Assembly: GCA_041671045.1 (NCBI GenBank)
Contig: JBAZCF010000010.1
Span: forward strand, 62,001-126,000
Source: Parachlamydiales bacterium
GTDB taxonomy: Bacteria > Chlamydiota > Chlamydiia > Chlamydiales > JABDDJ01
Reading direction: 5' to 3'
Length of the DNA stretch: 64,000 nt
In this document: piece after piece, positions 45,392-54,161 of the stretch
Numbering within the stretch: position 1 is the stretch's first letter
How the letters are laid out: every line of letters starts with the position of its first letter
Program-made: the position numbers and the translations under genes
Notes under the pieces: generated by a model
What the model was told of the DNA's origin: nothing
What the model saw: only the letters and a program-made list of their open reading frames with translations
The model's database searches: none

Positions 45392-46206
45392 TAAAGTATT
45401 TTAGGATAGCTTCTGGTAGCAATGACGACTAATAATGTAAAGACAGCTATCCCCACACCGAAATCTAGCAAAAGCCCTGTCGCACTGACTTCATTAGTGA
45501 TCATAAAATTACGCAGTGCATCTACCTGATACGTCAATGGATTCAGGATGGAAAGCGTCTGCAGCCATCCCGGCATGTTCTCAATAGGATATAAGGCATT
45601 GCTTGCAAAGAACAGGGGCATGGTCAAAACCTGTCCTATTCCCATAAAGCGTTCCCTCTTCTTCACAATAGTGGCAATAATTAACGAAAACGTAGAGAAG
45701 ATAGCTCCGCCGAGCATGACAGTAACAATAACACCCATAAAAGCTAAAATTTCTAACCGCAAATGAATACCTAAGATAAAGGATAGAAAATAGATGATGA
45801 ATATCTGAGATACACCGCGAATTCCGGCAGCTATAGCCCTGCCAATGACTAAAATGCTACGGGGAGCCGGTGACACAAGAATCTTATGTAAAATCCCCAT
45901 ATCCCTTTCCCATATCAATGATATGCCAAAGAAAATAGAGATGAAGAGGATGCTTTGTGCCAAAATCCCGGGAGCAATAAAGTCGAGATAAGATAAGGAA
46001 CCTGTAGGAATAGCCCGTGTGTTTGCCATTGCCTGACCAAATATCAACAGCCAAATGGAGGGCTGAATCATACGGGTCACTAATTCAAAGGGATCGTGCT
46101 TCAGTTTCCTAAGGTCAGTTTCGACAATTGCCCATATCTGCTCCAATCGTTGGAAACACAGATTATAGGTTGGATATAGTACTCCGTGTTTCTTTAACAT
46201 TGCCAA
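45388..46206 (-). CDS. ABC-2 type exporter permease
   Basis: A 272-residue permease with six membrane helices of the ABC-2 (DrrB/NodJ-like) family. LKHDPFELVTRMIQPSIWLLIFGQAM is the N-terminal signature, then FIAPGILAQSILFISIFFGISLIWERDMGILHKILVSPAPRS, and NALYPIENMPGWLQTLSILNPLTYQVDALR near the C-terminus. It would export a lipid, glycan or drug-like compound; the cargo is unknown. It overlaps the ATPase gene by 44 bases if the longest start is used; an internal ATG at 46200 (MLKKHG) is equally likely. Confidence 0.92.
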   Translation of the reverse strand: MAMLKKHGVLYPTYNLCFQRLEQIWAIVETDLRKLKHDPFELVTRMIQPSIWLLIFGQAMANTRAIPTGSLSYLDFIAPGILAQSILFISIFFGISLIWERDMGILHKILVSPAPRSILVIGRAIAAGIRGVSQIFIIYFLSFILGIHLRLEILAFMGVIVTVMLGGAIFSTFSLIIATIVKKRERFMGIGQVLTMPLFFASNALYPIENMPGWLQTLSILNPLTYQVDALRNFMITNEVSATGLLLDFGVGIAVFTLLVVIATRSYPKILY

Positions 46207-46987
46207 AATCTCCTGTGTCTTTTAGAGAACTTCCTGTATGCAAGATGAAAACATCGTCTAAGGTAGCTTTAGGACCGATAGCAGCTTTTAATTTTTCAGG
46301 CGTATCCATAACTACAATATGTCCAAGGTGCATTAAGGCAACGATATCGCAAAGGAAATCCGCTTCCTCCATATCGTGAGTTGTCATAAATATTGTAGTG
46401 CCCATTTGCTCGCTTAAACTATTGATATGTCTCCATAGGGATTTCCTGGCAGCCGGATCTAATCCTACAGAAGGTTCATCCAAAAAAAGCACTGCAGGTT
46501 TGTGAAGTAAAGCCTGCGCTATTTCCAAGCGTCTTATCATTCCGCCTGAATAACTACGCACTAATCTATGGCCATTTTCACTTAGCTCTAAGAAGTCTAA
46601 AACTTCTTGGATCCTTTGCGACCTTTCGTCCCTAGGAAGACCATAAAGTTTAGCTGAAAGCAGAAGATTCTCATAGCCGGTCAATTCGCCATCCGCTGAA
46701 AGCAGCTGCGGCACATATCCAATACTCTGGCGCACTCCTGCAGGATTTTCTGTGATGCTGAAACCGTTAACTAACGCATCTCCCGCTTTGACGGGCAATA
46801 ATGTCGTTAACATTTTGATCGTCGTACTTTTACCGGCTCCATTGGGGCCGATCAATCCAAAGGCTGTTCCTCTTTTGATTTTAAAGGAGATGTGATCAAC
46901 AGCTAAGTGCGTTTCGTATCGATGTGTAAGATCCTGGACTTCGACGGAATATTCCGAAGTATTTGCCTCCTTAATTATATCAGACAT
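46163..46987 (-). CDS. ABC transporter ATP-binding protein (DrrA-like)
   Basis: A 274-residue ATPase with Walker A GPNGAGKSTTIKML, Q-loop YVPQLLS, signature YSGGMIRRLEIAQALL, Walker B AVLFLDEPSVGLDP and switch MTTHDMEEADFLC. The domain after ALMHLGHIVVMDTPEKLKAAIG and TLDDVFILHTGSSL is that of the daunorubicin-resistance (DrrA/CcmA) subgroup. It powers the adjacent ABC-2 permease and is the first gene of that two-gene unit. About 145 bases separate it from the divergent gene at 47134. Confidence 0.95.
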   Translation of the reverse strand: MSDIIKEANTSEYSVEVQDLTHRYETHLAVDHISFKIKRGTAFGLIGPNGAGKSTTIKMLTTLLPVKAGDALVNGFSITENPAGVRQSIGYVPQLLSADGELTGYENLLLSAKLYGLPRDERSQRIQEVLDFLELSENGHRLVRSYSGGMIRRLEIAQALLHKPAVLFLDEPSVGLDPAARKSLWRHINSLSEQMGTTIFMTTHDMEEADFLCDIVALMHLGHIVVMDTPEKLKAAIGPKATLDDVFILHTGSSLKDTGDFGNVKETRSTISNL

Positions 46988-47133
46988 AATGCCACTTAAC
47001 CGGGATAAGAATGTACCCCAGTCTTAACATCAATAATGATATTTTTAAATCGTTAAGCTATCCACTCTGTACAATCTCTTGATTTTAAAAACTTCTATCT
47101 AGATTTTGAATATAAATATTTTTTAGAGGGGTT

Positions 47134-48156
47134 ATGTTTAGTAAATTTTCCTATCTTTTCATATTTTTTATCATTTTGCTTTCGTACTGTACAGCAGAGG
47201 AAAGAGAAGATGCATTTTATGCTGTTTCTTCGCTTCGTTTTTTTATTGATCAATCCACTTCCGAAAATGAAGATCAAGAAATTGCAGATGATAAAATTAT
47301 TTTTAAGGAAAAGGACATCGAATCACTTTGGAGCCGCGCCCTTACTTGTCCTGAAACTTACACTACTATACAGAAAGCCCGATTAGCTTTTGATTCTGCT
47401 CTATTTGAAAGATCCGAAAAACTTCTTTATCAAGCATGGAGAACTCTACATCCCGACATTCCAAAAACATATCAAAAGAATATGCAAAAAAGGATTGCCC
47501 CCTTTCTTATTTCTCCCCTGCATTCTGCAAAGCATTCACTCGATATGATTTTCGCATCAGGACGGCCTATTTCAAATGAACACACTTTAGCCGCTTCGGG
47601 TTTCACCATCTTGTTCAACCAATCCACAACTCACATTATTGTAGCAAAACATGGCCTAATTCAGGGTTACTTAATGAAGCTTTACTTGGATATCGAAACC
47701 CGTATCAAAGATAATTTACCCGGTTGGGAGTGGTTTGCAAGACGTTGTGAAGGTGCTAGAAATGTCAGAGAATTAATCAATCGCAAAAATTTAAAGCATT
47801 TTTCTGTTCCTGACAAAAGCATATATCCAGTTCCAAGGCATACCCCCTCACAAAAAGAACAGGCGATCCTTGTCGTCACTGATATGCAGCTCTGCTCCTA
47901 TGAAGAGACTTGCAATGCGTGGTACCACTTTATTGGTCGCTCTCACTTAGATGAGCTTTACTCTATTTTAAGCCACGGTTACTCTTCTGCCTTCCTCATT
48001 TGCAATATACCCTTAACCAAGTCGGGTAAATTTGCCTGTGTGGATACTGAACATCCAAAACGAAAAATTAAATTTTCCACTGCAAAACGTTACATTAACC
48101 CTGAAATGGGAAAGTATTGGGACAGATTAGTCACTTCCGGGGGAAAACGTAAATAA
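47134..48156 (+). CDS. Hypothetical secreted protein
   Basis: A 340-residue protein with a signal peptide (YLFIFFIILLSYCTAEE). The rest is a soluble alpha/beta mixture with several Cys and aromatic stretches: WSRALTCPETYTTIQKARLAF, then FAVPRH-type positive segments and VVTDMQLCSYEETCNAWYHFIGRSHLDELYSIL near 250-285. I recognise no domain. YchJ-like protein follows after about 10 bases, so they share a transcript. A GAGGGG ribosome binding site supports the ATG. Confidence 0.6.
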   Translation: MFSKFSYLFIFFIILLSYCTAEEREDAFYAVSSLRFFIDQSTSENEDQEIADDKIIFKEKDIESLWSRALTCPETYTTIQKARLAFDSALFERSEKLLYQAWRTLHPDIPKTYQKNMQKRIAPFLISPLHSAKHSLDMIFASGRPISNEHTLAASGFTILFNQSTTHIIVAKHGLIQGYLMKLYLDIETRIKDNLPGWEWFARRCEGARNVRELINRKNLKHFSVPDKSIYPVPRHTPSQKEQAILVVTDMQLCSYEETCNAWYHFIGRSHLDELYSILSHGYSSAFLICNIPLTKSGKFACVDTEHPKRKIKFSTAKRYINPEMGKYWDRLVTSGGKRK

Positions 48157-48166
48157 TAGGTAAATA

Positions 48167-48583
48167 ATGATGAATCCGCAACCCGAAAAAAACTGCCCTT
48201 GCCATAGTGGACAGCCTTACAATAGTTGCTGCGAGCCTTTCCATAAGGGGAAATCCCCTGAAAATGCACTTCAACTCATGCGTTCTCGTTATTCTGCATA
48301 CGCATTAGGTCTTGCTGATTACATTATTCAAACTACCCATCCATCCAACCCAAATTATACTCATAATTTTGGCGAATGGACCGCTAACATCCTTATTTTC
48401 TCCAAAGAAACTGATTTTAAAGATCTTAAGATATTAGATTTTGAAGATAATCCTACCATTTCCTATGTGACTTTCCAGGCAATCCTTACAAATAAAGGGC
48501 TGGATTCTGGATTCACAGAAAAAAGCAGATTCATAAAAAATAAAGGGCAATGGCTCTACGTAGATGGCAAATTTATAAAATAA
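48167..48583 (+). CDS. YchJ-family SEC-C motif protein
   Basis: A 138-residue protein of the YchJ (UPF0225) family. The N-terminal SEC-C-like zinc motif CPCHSGQPYNSCC is followed by the family phrase ALQLMRSRYSAYALGLADYIIQTTHP and a C-terminal cystatin/NTF2-like fold ending SRFIKNKGQWLYVDGKF. Role not established; zinc binding is expected. It is cotranscribed with the hypothetical secreted protein upstream. MM at the start leaves ATG 48167 or 48170. Confidence 0.87.
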   Translation: MMNPQPEKNCPCHSGQPYNSCCEPFHKGKSPENALQLMRSRYSAYALGLADYIIQTTHPSNPNYTHNFGEWTANILIFSKETDFKDLKILDFEDNPTISYVTFQAILTNKGLDSGFTEKSRFIKNKGQWLYVDGKFIK

Positions 48584-48711
48584 TTAATTGAATATGTCTT
48601 GAAAAAAAAGTTTTCCTTTTGCAATGTGCGGATATGAACTGTTGTTTGCATAGGTGCTGAATAGTGCGGTTGCAAATGACTAAACCTTAACATCTCAATT
48701 GAGGAGGACCT

Positions 48712-49311
48712 ATGCGTCTCAACATCCTTTGCTTTTTCCTCGCTGTATTTTGCTTGTGTAGCTACGGCCTAAGCGCTGACGGTTACCACGGCGGCGGTTA
48801 TGGCGGCGGCTACGGCGGCGGCTGCAACACAGGTTGCAACACAGGTTGCAGCGATCCATGCGCAACAACAGACACAGCTACTGCACCTCAGCCAGCTGGT
48901 GATTTGCCAACAGTTTGCTATAAGCCTTATCGTTATTACACTCCTAAGTATTCATATACTTGCGAATGCGACGATGTAACTGTACCATGCAAGAAAAAAT
49001 GCTGCCGTATGGTTCCTAAGTATTATGATCAAACATATTGCAAATATGAACCAAAATATTACTCACAAACATACTGCAAATACGAGCCAGAGTACTATTA
49101 TGAAGATGACTGCAGACATGTAAAACAATACCACTACGACAAACACTGCTCTTACGAGCCTCACACATATTATCAAAAAGAGTGTGCTAACACATGCGGT
49201 GGCGGCCAAGTTTACAACGGCTACGCTCCATCTAACAATGGTTGCGCACCTGCTTACAATAACGGATGTGCTCCAGCTTACAATAATGGATGCGCTCCAG
49301 CTTGTAACTAA
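48712..49311 (+). CDS. Secreted Cys/Tyr-rich repeat protein (envelope structural candidate)
   Basis: A 199-residue protein with a signal peptide (LNILCFFLAVFCLCSYGLSA). The mature part contains about 20 cysteines. A Gly-rich N-terminus (GGGYGGGYGGGC) leads to CNTGCNTGCSDPC, then about five 12-residue repeats of the form KYYDQTYCKYEP, KYYSQTYCKYEP, EYYYEDDC and so on, each with one Cys and several Tyr, and a tail of three perfect 8-residue NNGCAPAY-type units. It resembles in concept the disulfide-cross-linked chlamydial envelope proteins without clear sequence homology. A strong AGGAGG site suggests high expression. Function inferred, not known. Confidence 0.75.
   Translation: MRLNILCFFLAVFCLCSYGLSADGYHGGGYGGGYGGGCNTGCNTGCSDPCATTDTATAPQPAGDLPTVCYKPYRYYTPKYSYTCECDDVTVPCKKKCCRMVPKYYDQTYCKYEPKYYSQTYCKYEPEYYYEDDCRHVKQYHYDKHCSYEPHTYYQKECANTCGGGQVYNGYAPSNNGCAPAYNNGCAPAYNNGCAPACN
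49234..49305 (+). repeat. Three 24-bp tandem repeats
   Basis: Three in-frame 24-bp units (49234-49257, 49258-49281, 49282-49305) encode NNGCAPAY, NNGCAPAY and NNGCAPAC at the end of the Cys/Tyr-rich gene. Sequence drifts mostly at third codon positions. Confidence 0.8.
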
Positions 49312-49322
49312 TTCGCCTTCTT

Positions 49323-49350
49323 ATTCGCAGCCGCTCAAGCGGCTGCGAAT
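49323..49350 (+). terminator. Intrinsic terminator
   Basis: ATTCGCAGCCGC (49323-49334) pairs perfectly with GCGGCTGCGAAT (49339-49350), loop TCAA, followed by TTAGTATAAATTT. It ends the Cys/Tyr-rich gene transcript. Confidence 0.8.
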
Positions 49351-49439
49351 TTAGTATAAATTTCCTGCACATTTCTATTGATTTCATACTCCCCCCTTGA
49401 CAATATGACAATTTAAATCACTGCCGTCGGAGGCGTAAA

Positions 49440-51830
49440 ATGACTCCTCACTCTATTCAAGAAGAACTAGCTGCTTCAAAATTATCTTCCGAGGAATTAC
49501 AACGCATAGATGCCTATTGGCGCGCATCCAACTTCCTCGCCGTCGGCCAAATCTATCTAATGGATAATCCCTTACTTAAAGAGCCCTTAACACTCGATCA
49601 TATCAAGCCCCGTTTATTGGGCCATTGGGGTACAACTCCCGGATTAAATTTTATTTACGTCCATATGAATAGGATCATCAAAAAATTCGATTTGGATGCC
49701 ATCTTTTTGGCGGGACCTGGTCATGGCGGACCTGCTGTCGTCGCAAACGTATACCTTGAAGGCACTTATACTGAATATTATCACGAAATTACTAAAGATA
49801 CTGAAGGAATGAAGAAGCTGTTTAAACAGTTTTCATTCCCTGGAGGCATTCCCAGCCACGTAGCACCAGAAACACCAGGTTCCATTCATGAAGGTGGAGA
49901 GCTAGGCTACGTCATCGCACACGCTTACGGTGCTGCCTTTGATAATCCAGACCTAGTTGTCTGCTGTGTCATAGGTGATGGTGAAGCAGAATCGGGCCCA
50001 CTAGCAGGAAGCTGGCACTCCAACAAATTCCTTAATCCCGTGACGGATGGTGCAGTACTTCCTATCCTGCATTTGAATGGATATAAGATTGCTAACCCCA
50101 CTATCCTAGCGCGTATTCCAAAAGAAGAATTAGAAAGCCTCCTCATCGGCTATGGACATAAACCCTATTTCGTCGAAGGATCCGACCCTGCAGAAATGCA
50201 TCAAAAAATGGCGCAAACGATGGATATTGCCATTCATGAAATTCGTGAAATACAGAAAAATGCCCGCGAAAATGGGTCCACTGAACGCCCTATCTGGCCA
50301 ATGATCGTATTGAATAGTCCTAAAGGATGGACAGGGCCTAAAGAAGTGGACGGTAAAAAAGTGGAAGGCTACTGGCGCTCACATCAAGTCCCCCTATCAG
50401 AACTGGCTAAAAAACCCGATCACCTCAAGATGCTGGAAGAATGGCTTAAAAGCTACCGTCCGGAAGAGCTCTTCGATGAAAACGGTACTCTGATTCCTGA
50501 GCTGGCCGAATTGGCACCTACGGGGCACCGAAGAATGGGTGACAACCCGCATACAAATGGAGGTAAACTGTTGGAGGCCTTAAGGCTGCCGCAATTCCAA
50601 AAGTATGCTTTTGAAGTCTTATCCCCGGGTAAAGAATCCGTAGAGGCAACCCGAGTTTTAGGCCAATATCTGCGCGATATCATGAAGATGAATGAAGACA
50701 GGAAAAATTTCCGTGTCATGGGTCCGGACGAAACTTCTTCCAATCGCCTCGATGCTTTATTTGAAACGACAAATAGGACATTTGAAGCTGAAATCCTACC
50801 CATTGACGACCATTTGGCCAGAGATGGAAGAGTCATGGAAGTCCTCAGCGAACATATGTGCCAAGGTTGGCTAGAGGGATACCTTCTTACAGGAAGGCAC
50901 GGCTTTTTCTCTTGCTATGAAGCTTTCATCCATATTGTCGATTCCATGTTCAATCAACATGCAAAATGGCTTAAAACCTGTCATGAAATCACCTGGAGGC
51001 GTCCTATCGCCTCCTTAAATTATCTTCTCACCTCGCATGTATGGCGTCAAGACCATAACGGTTTTTCTCATCAAGACCCCGGCTTTATTGATCACGTCGT
51101 CAATAAAAAAGCTGAAATTGTTCGCGTCTACCTACCACCCGATGCAAATACACTACTCAGCGTTTGCCACCACTGCCTAGGTAGCCGCAACTACGTCAAT
51201 GTGATTGTAGCAGGTAAACAGCCTGCACTGCAGTATTTGAATATGGATGATGCAATCAAACATTGCTCAAAAGGCATTGGCATCTGGCGTTGGGCAAGCA
51301 ATGATTACGGCGAAGAACCTGATGTCGTGATGGCGTGCGCAGGCGATACTCCTACCTTGGAAGCATTAGCTGCTGTCGACATCCTAAAACAACATGTTCC
51401 TGACATCAAAATACGCTTTATCAACGTAGTAGACCTCATGACTTTACAGCCCTCCACAGAGCATCCTCATGGATTGCCTGATAAAGAGTTCGATGAGCTA
51501 TTCACGACAAAACAGCCCGTAATTTTCGCTTTTCACGGTTACCCCTGGCTGATCCATAGACTAACCTATAAACGCACAGACCATGATAACTTCCATGTAC
51601 GTGGTTATATGGAAGAAGGGACGACGACAACACCTTTTGATATGGTCGTTCTAAACAAAATCGACCGATTTAGCCTAGCCATGGATGCTTTAGAGAGAAT
51701 ACCACGTTTTGAAAAATTACGTGCCTATATGCGCGATTTCGTCATGGGCAAGCATATCGACCATAAAAATTATATTCATACTCATGGCGATGATATGCCG
51801 GAGATAAAAAACTGGAAATGGCCATACTAA
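49440..51830 (+). CDS. xfp: Xylulose-5-phosphate/fructose-6-phosphate phosphoketolase
   Basis: A 796-residue thiamine-diphosphate enzyme that splits xylulose-5-P (or fructose-6-P) with phosphate to acetyl-phosphate and glyceraldehyde-3-P (or erythrose-4-P). Family motifs: GHWGTTPGLNFIYVHMNR, FLAGPGHGGPAVVAN, FPGGIPSHVAPETPGSIHEGGELGY, the TPP loop IGDGEAESGPLAGSWHSNKFLNP with LHLNGYKI, ENRMDALF-type DETSSNRLDALF, and FSHQDPGFIDHV. Length is typical. GGAGG precedes the ATG. Acetyl-phosphate is passed to the overlapping acetate kinase gene. Confidence 0.97.
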   Translation: MTPHSIQEELAASKLSSEELQRIDAYWRASNFLAVGQIYLMDNPLLKEPLTLDHIKPRLLGHWGTTPGLNFIYVHMNRIIKKFDLDAIFLAGPGHGGPAVVANVYLEGTYTEYYHEITKDTEGMKKLFKQFSFPGGIPSHVAPETPGSIHEGGELGYVIAHAYGAAFDNPDLVVCCVIGDGEAESGPLAGSWHSNKFLNPVTDGAVLPILHLNGYKIANPTILARIPKEELESLLIGYGHKPYFVEGSDPAEMHQKMAQTMDIAIHEIREIQKNARENGSTERPIWPMIVLNSPKGWTGPKEVDGKKVEGYWRSHQVPLSELAKKPDHLKMLEEWLKSYRPEELFDENGTLIPELAELAPTGHRRMGDNPHTNGGKLLEALRLPQFQKYAFEVLSPGKESVEATRVLGQYLRDIMKMNEDRKNFRVMGPDETSSNRLDALFETTNRTFEAEILPIDDHLARDGRVMEVLSEHMCQGWLEGYLLTGRHGFFSCYEAFIHIVDSMFNQHAKWLKTCHEITWRRPIASLNYLLTSHVWRQDHNGFSHQDPGFIDHVVNKKAEIVRVYLPPDANTLLSVCHHCLGSRNYVNVIVAGKQPALQYLNMDDAIKHCSKGIGIWRWASNDYGEEPDVVMACAGDTPTLEALAAVDILKQHVPDIKIRFINVVDLMTLQPSTEHPHGLPDKEFDELFTTKQPVIFAFHGYPWLIHRLTYKRTDHDNFHVRGYMEEGTTTTPFDMVVLNKIDRFSLAMDALERIPRFEKLRAYMRDFVMGKHIDHKNYIHTHGDDMPEIKNWKWPY

Positions 51831-52981
51831 ATATTCTTGTTATCAATGCGGGAAGCTCCTCGCTTAAGGTTTCCTGTTTCAACGGCAATCTCAAAAGGAT
51901 GCATGAAGCTCAACTAAGCGGAATGCAGTCGGCTGAGCCGCAACTCTCTTTTGATGACGAGAAAAGCGTCTTAGCTAAGCCTTTTTCTGTGAAAAAAGGC
52001 TTGGAATTGATTTTTGATCTGATCCGTGATTTCAAACCCGATGCCATTGCTCACCGCGTTGTGCACGGAGGATCTAAATATCACTCCTGTCAGAAAATTA
52101 CTGAAGAAGTATTAGGTGATCTGCGCGCCCTTTCCAAGCTGGCTCCGTTGCATAATCCTGCATGCGTTGAAGGTGTCGAGGAAGCGCAGAAACAGTTCAT
52201 AGGCTTACCGCAATTCGCAGTTTTTGATACCGCCTTCCACCACACCCTACCTCCAGCAGCTTATACATATGGCATTCCCCACGCCTTAACACAAAAACAC
52301 AACATCAAGCGGTATGGATTTCATGGAATCGCCCATAGCTACTTATGGAAAACCTACTCGCGTTTAACACAGGATGACGAAGGCTCGATCATCACCCTTC
52401 ACTTAGGAAATGGCTGCTCTTCTACGGCGATAAAAAAGGGATTTTCCATAGATACGAGCATGGGTTTTACTCCCTTAGAAGGACTTCTTATGTCCTCACG
52501 TTCAGGCGACATAGACCCCAGCATTATTCAATTTCTTACTCAAGAAGAGAACTTGTCTGTAGATGAAGTGACCACCCTGTTGAATAATAAATCAGGCCTT
52601 CTAGGAATATCAGAAATTTCTACGGATATGAAAACACTTCTATCAGCTAATACTCCTCAAGCTAAACTAGCCATTGAGGTTTTCTGTTACCGCTGTCTCA
52701 AATATATCGGAGCATATCAAAATATTTTGCAAGGCTGTAACGCAATCCTCTTTAGTGGTGGAATAGGTGAAAATGCTTCCGCCATCAGAAAACAAATTGT
52801 GGCCGGCCTGGCTTGGCAAGGTGTTTTCCTAGATGATCAAGCCAATGAAAAAGCAAAGGGCCTTTCACCGGGAGTTTCAGAGCTGATAAGCTCTGCCCAG
52901 TCCAAAATTGCGCTCTACGCTGTAGGCGTAGATGAAAATCAGGCGATCGCTGAAGAAACACGGGAAAGCTTGCTATCCTAG
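51818..52981 (+). CDS. ackA: Acetate kinase
   Basis: A 387-residue kinase that makes ATP and acetate from acetyl-phosphate. INAGSSSLKVSCF (phosphate loop), HRVVHGGSKYH, PLHNPACVEGVEEAQ, FAVFDTAFHHTLPPAAYTYGIP, RYGFHGIAHSYL, HLGNGCSSTAI, DTSMGFTPLEGLLMSSRSGDIDP and FSGGIGENASAIR are all present. The start lies inside xfp (13-base overlap), so the two enzymes are translationally coupled and form a phosphoketolase ATP-yielding route. Its 3' end overlaps the convergent glycosyltransferase gene by nine bases. Confidence 0.97.
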   Translation: MAILNILVINAGSSSLKVSCFNGNLKRMHEAQLSGMQSAEPQLSFDDEKSVLAKPFSVKKGLELIFDLIRDFKPDAIAHRVVHGGSKYHSCQKITEEVLGDLRALSKLAPLHNPACVEGVEEAQKQFIGLPQFAVFDTAFHHTLPPAAYTYGIPHALTQKHNIKRYGFHGIAHSYLWKTYSRLTQDDEGSIITLHLGNGCSSTAIKKGFSIDTSMGFTPLEGLLMSSRSGDIDPSIIQFLTQEENLSVDEVTTLLNNKSGLLGISEISTDMKTLLSANTPQAKLAIEVFCYRCLKYIGAYQNILQGCNAILFSGGIGENASAIRKQIVAGLAWQGVFLDDQANEKAKGLSPGVSELISSAQSKIALYAVGVDENQAIAEETRESLLS

Positions 52982-54073
52982 CCCTATTTCTCGCAAGCGA
53001 TCGTCCCATGTATGCTCTTCTAAAACAACTTTCCGTGCTGCCGCCGTCATTTTTGACAGCTTTTCCGAGTCTTCTAAAAGTAATCTGATAACTTTTTCAT
53101 TATTACTCATGTCATGATGATCGTATAAAAGAAGATGCTCCTTATCAATAAAATGCTCTCTAAAATAAGGATTATTATTTGTGAAAGCTACTGCACCGCA
53201 TGCAATTGCATTTAGCACTCTTTCATTGCACCCATTGACACTGCGAATAGAATTACATAATACTATCTTTGCCTTCTTAAAAACCTCTAGCCCCTCTTTA
53301 TAGTTGACTGCCTCATGCACAATTGCTTTTGGACAGTTCTCCTTGCAAAAACCTTCCCAACGCATATCCCATACATGAACAGGCAATCCGGATAAACTCA
53401 TGAGCAGCCTATTGCGGGCTTCCCCTTTTTGTACATAACTCATTGCATAAAACAGCTGCACAAAGTCCACCTCTTCCAGTAAATGAGCCTTCCCTTCTAT
53501 AACTTTTACAAAAGCATCGTAAAGGGATAAACTGTTATCGATAAATGTGGATTCTATCGCCCGTTCTGTTAATTGATACAGTTCATCAGAAAGCCGCTCT
53601 TCCATCTGTCTTTTAGCTTCCGGCACATCAAAATAACTTGCCATAAAGACTAAATCATACTCTTTAGAACCCTCAGTTTTAGCAAGCAGCTCCGGCTCTA
53701 TCCCCTGAGTAAAAAACATCCCTTTTGAATATCCTAATCCTTTTAACTGGCTAAAACTGCTTTTGTCGTCGCAGTATAGTTTAATCAAAGGGCTACCTAA
53801 TAATCCTAAATAATACAGAGGAGGATCCACCAAGCAAGCGTAATGTGGAATCCCCCACTTATCACACAAGAATGTTCCGTCTTCCATTGAGGGAGCTCCA
53901 TTAAATGCTAATGTAGCATCAGGCAAACTCTCTTCTGTTGGGAAGAGATCAGCCTCCGCCTCTAAAATACGAACACTATGGCCTAATCTTACCAGCGCCT
54001 CCCCGACCTTTCGGGTAAAGTGATGCAAGACTTCATATTGACTCCGCTGTGGTAAAATGCAGTCTATTTTCAC
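52973..54073 (-). CDS. CgeB-like glycosyltransferase
   Basis: A 366-residue GT-B fold protein. The C-terminal half carries the Glyco_trans_1_2 signature: YKEGLEVFKKAKIVLCNSIRSVNGCNERVLNAIACGAVAFTNNNPYFREHF, followed by HDMSNNEKVIRLLLEDSEKLSKMTAAARKVVLEEHTWDDRL. The N-terminal half (HFTRKVGEALVRLGHSVRILEAEADL) is the acceptor domain. CgeB-type proteins transfer sugars onto spore, protein or lipid targets; donor and acceptor are unknown here. No signal peptide. Divergent from tpiA. Confidence 0.82.
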   Translation of the reverse strand: MKIDCILPQRSQYEVLHHFTRKVGEALVRLGHSVRILEAEADLFPTEESLPDATLAFNGAPSMEDGTFLCDKWGIPHYACLVDPPLYYLGLLGSPLIKLYCDDKSSFSQLKGLGYSKGMFFTQGIEPELLAKTEGSKEYDLVFMASYFDVPEAKRQMEERLSDELYQLTERAIESTFIDNSLSLYDAFVKVIEGKAHLLEEVDFVQLFYAMSYVQKGEARNRLLMSLSGLPVHVWDMRWEGFCKENCPKAIVHEAVNYKEGLEVFKKAKIVLCNSIRSVNGCNERVLNAIACGAVAFTNNNPYFREHFIDKEHLLLYDHHDMSNNEKVIRLLLEDSEKLSKMTAAARKVVLEEHTWDDRLREIGLG

Positions 54074-54161
54074 TTAAAACCTAAAATTTATTATTTTTTC
54101 ATTGCCGTGGATACTAGGGAAATTTTATTATGTATGCGACCAGCAAAAGAGGCAACCCTGC

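Noticed and set aside
49390..49439. TTGACA ahead of xfp as a -35 element
   Set aside because: No acceptable -10 box lies at 16-18 bases, so I did not call a promoter.
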